The notes under the pieces: model-generated | What the model was told of the DNA's origin: nothing | Databases searched by the model: none | What the model saw: only the letters and a program-made list of their open reading frames with translations | Part shown: piece by piece, positions 10,286-19,035 of the stretch | Layout of the letters: each line of letters begins with the position of its first letter | Position numbering within the stretch: the stretch's first letter is position 1 | DNA from: Candidatus Zipacnadia bacterium | GTDB lineage: Bacteria; Armatimonadota; Zipacnadia; Zipacnadales; UBA5352 | DNA length: 64,000 nt | Direction: 5' to 3' | NCBI GenBank assembly: GCA_029821735.1 | Contig: JALGSU010000031.1 | Span: forward strand, 1 to 64,000 | Program-made: the position numbers and the translations under genes

Positions 10286-10387
10286 GTTGTCACAATGCCT
10301 TTCGCCAATGGCAGGTGACTTCCTGCGCACTCGGCTGAAAGTGAGTGGTAACGAGGGGGGCCGCCGCTGGGGGATGCTTCGCGCCTA

Positions 10388-10417
10388 TGGACCTGCCAGT
10401 GCGAAAATGGGTATACT
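10388..10417 (+). promoter_or_regulatory. Candidate sigma-70-type promoter for the DUF1549/DUF1501/PPC run
   Basis: TATACT at 10412-10417 is a close match to the -10 consensus and is the most AT-rich hexamer of the gap. TGGACC at 10388-10393 matches TTGACA at four of six positions with an 18-nt spacer. Transcription would start near 10424, giving a leader of about 125 nt before the ATG at 10550. The prediction rests only on similarity to consensus. Confidence 0.4.
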
Positions 10418-10549
10418 ACTCGGAAGGGACTCAATTCGCACACACACGGCGGTGAACACAAGACCAGCGCATCTCGTCAGCAAACACGTTGGGGCTCACC
10501 TTACGCGCTCTGCGGGCCTGCATACGACTCGAGGCGGTATCTGAACGCA

Positions 10550-12115
10550 ATGAGATCGTCGCTGCTGATATTCCTCATTCTGGTCACGACATTGAGCGTG
10601 CGCATAGCGGAGGCGCAGGCCGCGAATCCGTACGAGGCGGCCGCGTGGTCCATTCCGCCCAATGCCGTTGATGAAATGGTGCTGGCAGCGCTGCAGGCTG
10701 CACAGGTCGTGCCTCCCCCACCGTGCTCGGACGCAGTATTCCTCAGGCGCGCGTACATGGATGTCATCGGCACGCTGCCGAAGTTGACTGAGGTCCAGAC
10801 GTTCCTGCAGGACCCCGATCCAGAGAAGCGGGCCAAGCTCATCGATTCACTTATGGAGCGGGGGGAGTTCGCTGACTACTGGTCCCTGAAGTGGTGCGAT
10901 CTGCTGCGGGTGAAGTCGGAGTTCCCGATCAACCTGTGGCCGAATGCGGTTCAGGCGTATCACCACTGGATCCGCGAGGCCATGCACGAGAACATGCCGT
11001 TTGACGAGTTTGCGGGCGAACTGCTGACAGCCAGCGGCAGCAACTTCCGCGTGCCGCCGGTCAACTTTTACCGGGCGATACAGGGCAAGGAGCCCTCGAC
11101 TATCGTCGCGGCTGTGTCCCTGACCTTCATGGGCGTGCGGGCGGACAACTGGTCGGAGGAGCAGCGCGCGGAACTGGAGACGGTCTTCTCGCGAGTGGCG
11201 TATAAGGGGACGGCGGAGTGGAAAGAGGAGATCGTGTATCTCGACCCGGAGGCCGAAGGCCCGCTGGATGTGGTCTTCCCCGATGGCTTCGCGACGACAG
11301 TCCCGGCCGGAGACGATCCGCGGGACTACTTCGCTGACTGGCTCATCACCCGCGACAACCCGTGGTTCGGCCCAGCTATCGCGAACCGCGTATGGTACTG
11401 GCTGATGGGCCGGGGCATCGTGCATGAGCCTGACGACATGCGCCCGGACAACCCCGCGGCGTGCCCCGAACTGCTGACGTATCTGGCGGAGGAGCTATCC
11501 AACTGCAACTACGACCTGCGGCACATCTTCCGGCTTATCCTCAACTCCCGCACGTATCAGAGCTCCTCAGTTCAGCACGGGCCCGAGCCACGAGAGAACA
11601 CGCTGTTCGCAATGTACACGGTGCGCAGACTGGGCGCCGAAGTGATCAGCGATGCAGTCGAGTACCTTACCGCGCCGGGCCAGACCTACTCAAGCGCGAT
11701 ACCGGAGCCCTTCACGTATATTCCCGCAGACCAGCGCACCATCGCCCTCGCGGACGGGAGCATCACGGGGACATTCCTGGAGACTTTCGGTCGACCGCCT
11801 CGCGATACGGGGCTGGAGTCCGAGCGCAACAACAACCCGACGGACGCGCAGCGCCTGTATCTGCTCAACTCAGCGGACATCGGGCGGAGCATCTCGCGGA
11901 GCACGGTGCTGCGCGCACTGCTGACGTTTACCAAAGGGGACCGCGCCAAGTTGACTGGGGCGATCTACCTGGCGGTACTCTCGCGCCTGCCGACGCAGGC
12001 GGAAGGCACCCAGGCAGCGAAGTATTTTGAGACCGAGGGTCTGGTGGCCAAGCAGGCGGCCGAGGACATCGCGTGGGCACTGATGAACAGCAAGGAATTC
12101 CTGTATAGACACTAA
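10550..12115 (+). CDS. DUF1549/DUF1553 (PSD1-type) secreted protein, short form
   Basis: A 521-residue exported protein. A signal peptide (MRSSLLIFLILVTTLSVRIAEAQA) is followed by a DUF1549-like part (about 35-200; FLRRAYMDVIGTLP is typical) and a DUF1553-like part (about 250-515; NRVWYWLMGRGIV, NCNYDLRHIFRLILNSRTY and NSKEFLYRH are hallmark phrases). In planctomycetes such proteins usually run 800-1100 residues with an N-terminal cytochrome-c-like domain; here that domain is absent and the link between the two parts is short. The function of the family is not established. It starts a run with a DUF1501 protein (31-nt gap) and a PPC-domain protein, a partnership seen repeatedly in these phyla. 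The ribosome site (GAGG about 15 nt upstream) is weak. Confidence 0.85.
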   Translation: MRSSLLIFLILVTTLSVRIAEAQAANPYEAAAWSIPPNAVDEMVLAALQAAQVVPPPPCSDAVFLRRAYMDVIGTLPKLTEVQTFLQDPDPEKRAKLIDSLMERGEFADYWSLKWCDLLRVKSEFPINLWPNAVQAYHHWIREAMHENMPFDEFAGELLTASGSNFRVPPVNFYRAIQGKEPSTIVAAVSLTFMGVRADNWSEEQRAELETVFSRVAYKGTAEWKEEIVYLDPEAEGPLDVVFPDGFATTVPAGDDPRDYFADWLITRDNPWFGPAIANRVWYWLMGRGIVHEPDDMRPDNPAACPELLTYLAEELSNCNYDLRHIFRLILNSRTYQSSSVQHGPEPRENTLFAMYTVRRLGAEVISDAVEYLTAPGQTYSSAIPEPFTYIPADQRTIALADGSITGTFLETFGRPPRDTGLESERNNNPTDAQRLYLLNSADIGRSISRSTVLRALLTFTKGDRAKLTGAIYLAVLSRLPTQAEGTQAAKYFETEGLVAKQAAEDIAWALMNSKEFLYRH

Positions 12116-12146
12116 GCCTGGCGCAAGGGAAAGCAGGGGAGCAGGG

Positions 12147-13484
12147 ATGAGTGCGCGAGATGGCAGCGGCGGGATCACCAGGCGCGAAGCGGTCAAGCTG
12201 GGCCTCATCGGTGCGGCCGGGCTGGCGCTTGGCACAAGCGGCCGCGTGTGGGCAGCGCCGGAGAGACCGGTGGGAACCGCCAAGTCAGTGATCCAGATAT
12301 GGATGTGGGGCGGGCCGTCGCATCTGGAAACATTCGACCCCAAGCCGGACGCGGGCCCTGACTACCGCGGCCCGATGGGTGACCCGATCCCGACCAACGT
12401 GGACGGGATAGAGGTCTGCGAGTTGCTGCCGATGTTGGCGCAGCAGGCTGACAAGTACTCGATTATCCGCAGCATGACACACGGCGTAAACAGCCACGAG
12501 ACGGCGGCGTATGTCATGCAGACGGGCCGCCGCGCCGGTGGCAGCGTTGTGTACCCCTGTGTGGGAGCCGTTACCTCCCTGTTCAAGGGATACGACTACG
12601 GCTATGAGGGTCTGATCCCGCCGTATATCGTGCTCACGCGTCCCCAGGGGCGATTCTCGGAGGCGGGCTTCCTCGGATCTGCCTACAAGCCATTCGCCAC
12701 CGGCGGGAACCCCAACCGGCCACGCTTCGAGGTGGACGGAGTGGTGGCCGCCGGCATCTCCGATGAGAGGCAAGCCGATCGCCGGGACCTGCTGCATTCA
12801 TTGGACACACTCGGCGACTGCCGACCCACGGACCAGGGCTTCGCGGACCTCGATGCATGTGAAGAGAAGGCCTACAGTCTGATTCTCGGAGACGCGGGCA
12901 AGCTCTTTGACCTGACGCAGGAGTCCGACGAGGTCCGTGACGCGTATGGCCGGACCACGTTCGGGCAGTCCTGCCTGATGGCCCGCCGACTGGTGGAGAG
13001 CGGCGTGCCGTATGTGACCATCAACTACGGGGGCTGGGACACTCACAAGCAACACTTCCAGGCGGTACGTCGGAAGACACCCGAGATGGATCGGGGCATG
13101 GCGACGCTGCTGCAGGACCTGCATGACCGCGGATTGCTCGACAGCACAATCGTCTGGTGGGGCGGGGAGTTCGGCAGAGGGCCGAAGATTCAGTGGGATC
13201 CGCCATGGAACGGTGGGCGCTCGCATTACGGCGCATGCTTCTCGCACGTGGTCGCTGGCGGAGGATTCAAGGGAGGCCATGTCGTCGGGGCTTCTGACGA
13301 AAAGGGGCTGCATGTGACCGAGCGTCCGGTGTCGCCGCAGGACTTGATCCGGAGCATGTATACGCTGCTCGCCATCGACCCGGAGGGCCCGCTGCCGAAC
13401 CCGCGAGGGTTGGACATCCGAGTGCTGCCTGAATCGGCAGAGGACAACGCGGTGTCGGGTGGCATGCTCAAGGAGATCATGTGA
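12147..13484 (+). CDS. DUF1501 family protein with Tat signal
   Basis: A 445-residue protein of the DUF1501 family, which has an alkaline-phosphatase/sulfatase-like fold and whose role is not established. The N-terminus carries a twin-arginine signal (ITRREAVKLG followed by a hydrophobic stretch to about residue 33), so it is probably exported folded. Recognisable family phrases are IQIWMWGGPSHLETFDPKP, NSHETAAY, TINYGGWDTHKQHF, STIVWWGGEFGR and DLIRSMYTLLAIDP. A GGGAGC site precedes the ATG. It lies between the DUF1549/1553 gene and the PPC-domain gene with 31-nt and 4-nt spacing, strongly suggesting one transcript and a shared exported complex. Confidence 0.88.
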   Translation: MSARDGSGGITRREAVKLGLIGAAGLALGTSGRVWAAPERPVGTAKSVIQIWMWGGPSHLETFDPKPDAGPDYRGPMGDPIPTNVDGIEVCELLPMLAQQADKYSIIRSMTHGVNSHETAAYVMQTGRRAGGSVVYPCVGAVTSLFKGYDYGYEGLIPPYIVLTRPQGRFSEAGFLGSAYKPFATGGNPNRPRFEVDGVVAAGISDERQADRRDLLHSLDTLGDCRPTDQGFADLDACEEKAYSLILGDAGKLFDLTQESDEVRDAYGRTTFGQSCLMARRLVESGVPYVTINYGGWDTHKQHFQAVRRKTPEMDRGMATLLQDLHDRGLLDSTIVWWGGEFGRGPKIQWDPPWNGGRSHYGACFSHVVAGGGFKGGHVVGASDEKGLHVTERPVSPQDLIRSMYTLLAIDPEGPLPNPRGLDIRVLPESAEDNAVSGGMLKEIM

Positions 13485-13488
13485 CCCG

Positions 13489-15810
13489 ATGAACAGGCGG
13501 AAGGCGGGACTCAAGCTCGGGCTGGCGGTAGTGTTGGCGCTGTGTGCGGCGACTGAGTGGTCGACTGCCCAGGGGCCCTACAGTGGCTACGTGTATCCTG
13601 CCGGCGGGCAACAGGACTCCGTCTTCCAGGTGATCGTCGGTGGGCAGAGGCTGGCAGGCGTCTCCGGCGTGCACGTCTCCGGCAGTGGCGTGGGGGCATG
13701 GGTAGTCGAGTACGTCCGTCCCATGAGCAACACGCAAATATCCGTGGCCAACAGGCACGCGCGGGTGCTGGTCAGGCTGCGGCAGGCTGAGGAGCGCAAG
13801 AGGCGCTTGCCTAAAACCGAGCTGGACCGGGAGAAGTTCGCCGCGGAACTGGCCGAGCTGCCCGAGCTGGTCGACCACCCGTGGCTGCGCGGCATGCCCG
13901 CGAAGAGCATCGAAGAGTTGCGGGCGCTGCAGCGCCTGCTCTACAACCCCAAGCGTCAGCCCAACTCCCAACTTGCGGAGACGGTGATCGTTGAGATCAG
14001 CATCGATGCCACGGCCGAAGCAGGCGAGCGAGAGATGCGCCTGCTTACGTCCTCCGGGCCGACGAATCCGGTGCGCTTCCTGGTGGGGCGTGTGCCCGAG
14101 ATCCGAGAACCAAACCCGCTGGCAGCAGCGCCGCCGGACCCGCCCTTGGCGGTGCCACCTGCGGTGCTGAACGGGCAGATCATGCCTGGCGAGACCGACA
14201 GCTTCCGCATCCAGGCGCAGCAGGGGCAGAAACTGGTGATCGCGGCCCACGCGAGGAGCCTGATACCGTACCTCGCTGACGCAGTGCCAGGGTGGTTCCA
14301 GGCAACGCTGTCTTTGCATGATCCCGAAGGGGACGAGGTGGCGTTCGCCGACGACTACCGCTTCGACCCGGACCCCGTGATGTTCTACGAAGTGCCCGAA
14401 GATGGCGAGTATCTCCTGGACATACGCGACGCGATATATCGCGGGCGCGAGGACTTCGTGTACCGCGTCACGGTGGGTGAGCAACCGTTCATCACGCAGA
14501 TGTTCCCACTGGGCGGGCCAGCGGGCGTCGCGACGGTCGCCTCGGTCGCCGGGTGGAACCTGCCATGGGATGAAGTGACGCTTGATACTGAGGTCGGCGA
14601 CAGGTTGGTACGGGAGGTGGCCTGGACATCTGGCGAGTGGGGCACAAACCGTCTGCTATGCGCTGTCGGGGACCTGCCCGAGACCACGGAGACGGAACCG
14701 GCAGACACGCTCGCCGAGGCCCAGCGGATCGAACTGCCGCAGATCATCAACGGGCGCATCACCAGCCACCGAGACGTTGACGTGTTCGCTTTCGAGGGCA
14801 ACGCGGGCGACGAAGTGGTGGCGCGGGTGGATGCGCGGGTGCTGGGGTCGCCGCTGGACTCGCTGCTGCGTCTGACCGACGCGTCGGGCACCACGCTGGC
14901 GCTGAACGATGATCATATGGAGAAGGACGGGCATCTGCACACCGGCCCGGGCCTGATCACCCATCACGCGGACTCGTATCTGAGCGCGTCGCTGCCTGCG
15001 CAGGGGACGTACTACGTGCATCTGTCTGACGTGCAGCGCCACGGCGGGGACGAGTACTGCTACCGCCTGCGCATCGGGCCGCCGCGCGCGAACTTCGCGA
15101 TTCGCCTGGTCCCGTCGAGCATCAGCGTGCCCGCGGGACGAGACGTGGCAGTTACCGCGTATGTGGCCCGCGAGGACGGTTTCGACGGCGAGATTGAGGT
15201 GGCGGTCAGGGACGCGCCCGAGGGCTTCGCGATCCACGGAGGACGCATACCCGCCGGTCAGAACAAGGTGCGAATGACCCTGAGCGCGCCAGCGCAGCGC
15301 TTCGATGAACCGGTGTCGCTGGAGCTGGAGGGACGCGTGCAGATCGGCGAGAAGACGCTTACGCGGCCAGTCATCCCGGCAGACCGCGTGATGCAGGCGT
15401 TCTTGTGGGAGCATCTGCTCCCGGCGCGGACGCTCGTGGCAATGGTCACCGACGGCAGACGCTACGCCCCGCGTCTCTCGCTCACGCTCGATCAGCCAGT
15501 ACAGATCCCCGCCGGTGGCACGGTTGAGGTACAGGTCGCGGTTACCCACGCCACAAAGGATCCGGTGCCCATTCGGCTCACACTTAATGGGCCGCCCGAG
15601 GGCGTTTCGCTACAGAAAGTAGCGGCGACCGCCGATATGCTTACGCTGGTACTGAAGGCCGAAGCGGACAACGCCGGAGACGTGGGAAACCTGATCGTCG
15701 ATGCCGCAGCCACGATGCAATTCAAGGCCAAAGACGGGACCATGGGGAAGAAGCGTCAGATACCGCTTGGCACGCTGCCAGCAATCCCGTTCGCAGTAAT
15801 GGCACAGTAG
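13489..15810 (+). CDS. Secreted protein with two pre-peptidase C-terminal (PPC) domains
   Basis: A 773-residue exported protein. I choose the ATG at 13489 because it directly precedes the signal peptide (MNRRKAGLKLGLAVVLALCAATEWSTAQ) and lies 4 nt after the preceding stop; the frame is open a little further upstream. The N-terminal 200 residues begin with YVYPAGGQQDSVFQV, a form common at the start of planctomycete PPC proteins. PPC domain 1 spans about 225-334 and PPC domain 2 about 417-529, each with the D-x-F-x-F and Y-x-L or Y-x-V strand pattern. The remaining third is beta-sandwich. No catalytic domain is visible, so it is probably a binding or scaffold partner of the two upstream gene products. 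Confidence 0.8.
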   Translation: MNRRKAGLKLGLAVVLALCAATEWSTAQGPYSGYVYPAGGQQDSVFQVIVGGQRLAGVSGVHVSGSGVGAWVVEYVRPMSNTQISVANRHARVLVRLRQAEERKRRLPKTELDREKFAAELAELPELVDHPWLRGMPAKSIEELRALQRLLYNPKRQPNSQLAETVIVEISIDATAEAGEREMRLLTSSGPTNPVRFLVGRVPEIREPNPLAAAPPDPPLAVPPAVLNGQIMPGETDSFRIQAQQGQKLVIAAHARSLIPYLADAVPGWFQATLSLHDPEGDEVAFADDYRFDPDPVMFYEVPEDGEYLLDIRDAIYRGREDFVYRVTVGEQPFITQMFPLGGPAGVATVASVAGWNLPWDEVTLDTEVGDRLVREVAWTSGEWGTNRLLCAVGDLPETTETEPADTLAEAQRIELPQIINGRITSHRDVDVFAFEGNAGDEVVARVDARVLGSPLDSLLRLTDASGTTLALNDDHMEKDGHLHTGPGLITHHADSYLSASLPAQGTYYVHLSDVQRHGGDEYCYRLRIGPPRANFAIRLVPSSISVPAGRDVAVTAYVAREDGFDGEIEVAVRDAPEGFAIHGGRIPAGQNKVRMTLSAPAQRFDEPVSLELEGRVQIGEKTLTRPVIPADRVMQAFLWEHLLPARTLVAMVTDGRRYAPRLSLTLDQPVQIPAGGTVEVQVAVTHATKDPVPIRLTLNGPPEGVSLQKVAATADMLTLVLKAEADNAGDVGNLIVDAAATMQFKAKDGTMGKKRQIPLGTLPAIPFAVMAQ

Positions 15811-15840
15811 CCCTACATATCAGCAATCGAGGAGAATGCA

Positions 15841-16908
15841 ATGCAGGCAATTACACCCGAACGCTGGCAGGTCACCCACACCCTTCCGCGTGGCCCATGG
15901 CACGAGACATCTCTCACACTGCATCGCGAGCCGGGAGTGGAGCTGGGTCAGGACGTCCATGACCTGGTGACGGGACTGCCCGATGACACGCGCATCCTTC
16001 GAGCGGAGGTCTTCGGCCCGCCGGCCGTGGTGGACCTGCACTGCCCGGTCACCTGGGTCTGTCCGCTCGTGCCCGAGTCCAGTCACCTCGGTGGCATCTA
16101 CCTGCAAGTGGCGACCGGGGCGCCAGTGACACCCATCCACCTCGACGGCCACCACGTTGGCAGCGTCATCGAGACAGCGCACGCTCGCGAGTTCATCGGC
16201 GCGGGCATCGGGCCAACTGATGCCGATCAGAGCCCGGTCGACCAGGCCCGCCAGACCTACGAGCGGATGGAACAGGCGCTGCGAATCGTGGATATGGAGT
16301 TCTCGGACGTGGTGCGCACGTGGCTGTTCCTCGATGACATTCTGGCATGGTACGACGACTTCAACGTCGTGCGCACCGAGTTCTTCAACGACCGCAAAAT
16401 CTTCGACGGCCTCGTGCCCGCCAGCACCGGCATCGGCGGGCCAAACCCGTATGGTTGGGCGATGATGACCGGCCTGTATGCCGTCAAGACACGCAACGGC
16501 GAGGCATCCGCCCAGCCACTGCCGTCGCCGCTTCAGTGCCCGGCGCTTGAGTATGGCAGCTCCTTCAGTCGCGCAGTCGAAGTGGACATGGTGGATCACC
16601 GCCGCCTGATGATTTCGGGCACCGCGAGCATCGAGCCGGGCGGTAAGACGGTGCACCTGGGGGACGTCGAGGGACAGATATCGCTGACCATGGATGTCGT
16701 CGAGGCGATCATCGAGTCGCGCGACATGACTTGGGAGGATGTAACCAGGGCGACAGCATATGTGTTGGATCCCAAGGACGCGGCGCTGTTCGACCGCTAC
16801 CTCGGGGAGCATGATCTCTCGTCGCTCCCGGTGGTGACGGCCCACAGCACGATCTGCCGCGAGGACCTGCTCTTTGAGCTGGAACTGGACGCGGTCAAGC
16901 TGAAGTAG
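15841..16908 (+). CDS. Tandem RidA/YjgF-fold protein resembling FkbO/Hyg5-type chorismatases
   Basis: A 355-residue cytoplasmic protein with a GAGGAG site 6 nt before its ATG. The second half (about 240-352) reads as a RidA/YjgF domain. The first half has the RTWLFLDDILAWYD and PASTGIGG phrases that recall FkbO/Hyg5-type chorismatases, which are built from two RidA-like halves. Those enzymes hydrolyse chorismate to dihydroxycyclohexadienoate or hydroxybenzoate products. Whether the chorismate-binding residues are kept cannot be settled without alignment; a plain Rid-family deaminase/hydrolase role is the alternative. It follows the PPC gene by 30 nt and may be in the same transcript, an odd partner for three exported proteins. 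Confidence 0.7.
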   Translation: MQAITPERWQVTHTLPRGPWHETSLTLHREPGVELGQDVHDLVTGLPDDTRILRAEVFGPPAVVDLHCPVTWVCPLVPESSHLGGIYLQVATGAPVTPIHLDGHHVGSVIETAHAREFIGAGIGPTDADQSPVDQARQTYERMEQALRIVDMEFSDVVRTWLFLDDILAWYDDFNVVRTEFFNDRKIFDGLVPASTGIGGPNPYGWAMMTGLYAVKTRNGEASAQPLPSPLQCPALEYGSSFSRAVEVDMVDHRRLMISGTASIEPGGKTVHLGDVEGQISLTMDVVEAIIESRDMTWEDVTRATAYVLDPKDAALFDRYLGEHDLSSLPVVTAHSTICREDLLFELELDAVKLK

Positions 16909-16938
16909 CCGCCGACGGGGCTCGGCATGAGTTAACTC

Positions 16939-16973
16939 GAGGCGCTCGGCGCAGCAGTCGCGTCGGGCGCCTC
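16939..16973 (+). terminator. Weak stem-loop after the RidA-like gene
   Basis: GAGGCGC (16939-16945) and GCGCCTC (16967-16973) form a perfect 7-bp stem around a 21-nt loop, 30 nt after the stop codon. There is no run of Ts after it, so it is at best a weak or Rho-assisted terminator separating the RidA-like gene from the esterase gene. Confidence 0.3.
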
Positions 16974-17008
16974 TTCATGGACACTCCCGCTGCAAACGAG
17001 GTGTCAGC

Positions 17009-19027
17009 ATGGCATGGCACACGAATGGATCGGGCGTATTCCGGAGCCGCGTTCTGCGATGGGCATTTCTGCTCGCGTCGATGGGAGTGGCATATAGCGC
17101 CATGGGCCAGGTTGACGGAGACGCGGCGGACGCTCCCGGAGTCGACATCCAGACCGTCGAGGCCGGCGGGTTCCTGTGCACCACCGCCAACTACGAGGCC
17201 CGCATCGGCGCCGACGGAGGACTTCTCTCGCTGCAGGCGGGAGGCACCGAACTGCTCGCGCCCGCCAGTGGCAGCCAGAGCGCAGTTGGCTTCGTGCGCG
17301 ACGGGATGATGGTGCCACTGAGGACGGTCAGCAAGACGGCGGCCGACACTCTCGTTGCGGAGGGCGAACCCAGAGACCCGGCGACGGCTGTCGCCGCCTC
17401 GCCATGCCCGATGGACGCACGGGTGACGTACCACTTCCTGGACGACCGCGTCGAGCTGCTTCTTGAGCAGAGCATCGAGACGCGGGCACGGTTCGCCTGG
17501 GTGCCATCGCCTTCGGTGACAGCCTCACGCGATGCGCTCACCGACTACCCGCATGTGCCCGGCACCCCCGCTTTGTACGGCCAGACTGACCCGCGCTGGA
17601 ACACCGAAGAAGGCCCCGTGCTGCGCTTCGACTTCGGATCGTGGCAGCGAGGCTTCGCGAACGCGAACTGGGGCACGGTCAAAGTGGGCGAGGAGGCCGT
17701 GGCGTGCCTGACGAGCACGGTCTACGCCACTCGACCGGCGACAGCCACGATCTACCCGATGGCCCGCCCGGGCGCTGGCGATGCGCTGACTTTCGACATC
17801 AGCGCGGCGAGCCCAGACTTCCTGATGCCGGGCGCCGAGCCGCTGCACTTCGATATCACAGTGACCAACGCAAGCCGAGGCCCGGTCGAGGCGAGCGTCC
17901 GCTTTGAGGTGCGATACTACCTGACGCGGGAGAGTGTCGCCGGTCAATCCACCGAACTGGAACTTGACGGCAAGGGACAGGCCCCGCTGCCAACCGATCT
18001 GGCACTGGACGAGCCGGGACCTTACCGGGCGACGATCATTGTGGGCGACGCGAACGAACCGCTGAGAAGCTTCGAGTGGGTCTTCACGTACGACTTCGCA
18101 GGCTACGAACCCGCAACCACTCGGGAGGAAGATTTCGAGCAATTCTGGCAGGAAGCTCTGGCCGAATCGGCCGCTACGCCGTTGGACATCAAGATGCAGG
18201 CGGTGCCGGAGAAGAGCACTGCAACGACTGACGCCTTCCGGATCAGCTTCGCCACGCTCGGCGGGCGGCGCATATACGGGTGGTACTCGCGGCCGAAGGC
18301 CGAGGGGCAGTATCCGGTGCAGGTGCGCTTCCCGTCCTCGGGCATCTACTCGATCGCGGGCCCCGAGGCGCGTGCCGATAAATGCACGCTGTGGATCCAG
18401 ATCCATGGCTTCGACGTGGACCTGTCGAACATGCCGGAGGGCGATGACCCGGGCAAGAACTACTGGACGGCCGGGATCGAGAGTCCGCAGACGTCCATGT
18501 GGCGGACCATTTACATCTCCCTGGTTTCGGTGGACTTCATGCTTGAGCAGCCTGAGGCCGATCCGGACCTCGTGGCGGTTCTCGGCGGCAGTCAGGGCGG
18601 GGGGCTGGCGATGGTGGCGGCGGCTCTGGACCCGCGGATCGGACTGGCAATGCCCAGTCACAGCGGGCTGCCGCGTCTGGACTGGACCGTGAAGTACGGG
18701 CCGGGGTACTGGCCGTTCGGCATGGACAAGAAGCCTGAAGGCCAGACCGAGGAGCAGTTCCTGCGGACTCTGTCATACTTCGACCCGGCGAATTTCACGC
18801 AAGACATCCAGTGCCCGATCGTGGCGGAGATCGGCATGATGGACACCGTCACCGCTTCAGGCAACCAGGTCTGCGCGCTGGCTCATGTGCCCAACGGCCT
18901 CCTCTACCTCATATGCTCGCCATGGGCAGGGCACGGCGCAGGCCACCGAGACCCGACGCTGGGCCGGGACTGCTACACGCGATTCGTCAGCGGCGAGGCG
19001 CCGATCACTGACCCGACGCGGCCGTGA
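17009..19027 (+). CDS. Secreted acetyl-xylan-esterase-like (AXE1 family) alpha/beta hydrolase
   Basis: A 672-residue exported protein; a GAGGTG site lies 5 nt before the ATG, and a signal peptide runs to about residue 32. Residues of about 40-360 are beta-rich accessory modules. The C-terminal 300 residues are an AXE1/cephalosporin-C-deacetylase-type hydrolase. The triad can be located: Ser528 in GGSQGGG, Asp612 in GMMDTV and His642 in AGHGAGH. AXE1 enzymes remove acetyl groups from xylan and xylo-oligosaccharides. Most are about 320 residues; here an N-terminal half is added, as in some planctomycete esterases. There is a 100-nt gap after the RidA-like gene, so it may have its own promoter. 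It ends 8 nt from the convergent GH-like gene. Confidence 0.8.
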   Translation: MAWHTNGSGVFRSRVLRWAFLLASMGVAYSAMGQVDGDAADAPGVDIQTVEAGGFLCTTANYEARIGADGGLLSLQAGGTELLAPASGSQSAVGFVRDGMMVPLRTVSKTAADTLVAEGEPRDPATAVAASPCPMDARVTYHFLDDRVELLLEQSIETRARFAWVPSPSVTASRDALTDYPHVPGTPALYGQTDPRWNTEEGPVLRFDFGSWQRGFANANWGTVKVGEEAVACLTSTVYATRPATATIYPMARPGAGDALTFDISAASPDFLMPGAEPLHFDITVTNASRGPVEASVRFEVRYYLTRESVAGQSTELELDGKGQAPLPTDLALDEPGPYRATIIVGDANEPLRSFEWVFTYDFAGYEPATTREEDFEQFWQEALAESAATPLDIKMQAVPEKSTATTDAFRISFATLGGRRIYGWYSRPKAEGQYPVQVRFPSSGIYSIAGPEARADKCTLWIQIHGFDVDLSNMPEGDDPGKNYWTAGIESPQTSMWRTIYISLVSVDFMLEQPEADPDLVAVLGGSQGGGLAMVAAALDPRIGLAMPSHSGLPRLDWTVKYGPGYWPFGMDKKPEGQTEEQFLRTLSYFDPANFTQDIQCPIVAEIGMMDTVTASGNQVCALAHVPNGLLYLICSPWAGHGAGHRDPTLGRDCYTRFVSGEAPITDPTRP

Positions 19028-19035
19028 TACTTCGC

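Larger units (their letters stand above)
10220..10549. other. Divergent intergenic region (330 bp)
   Basis: This gap separates two divergently transcribed gene runs and has no convincing reading frame. It is relatively AT-rich around 10400-10450. It holds a sigma-70-like promoter candidate reading right (10388-10417) and a small perfect dyad at 10273-10285 nearer the left gene. The leftward promoter is not clear to me. No riboswitch or RNA gene is recognisable. Confidence 0.6.
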
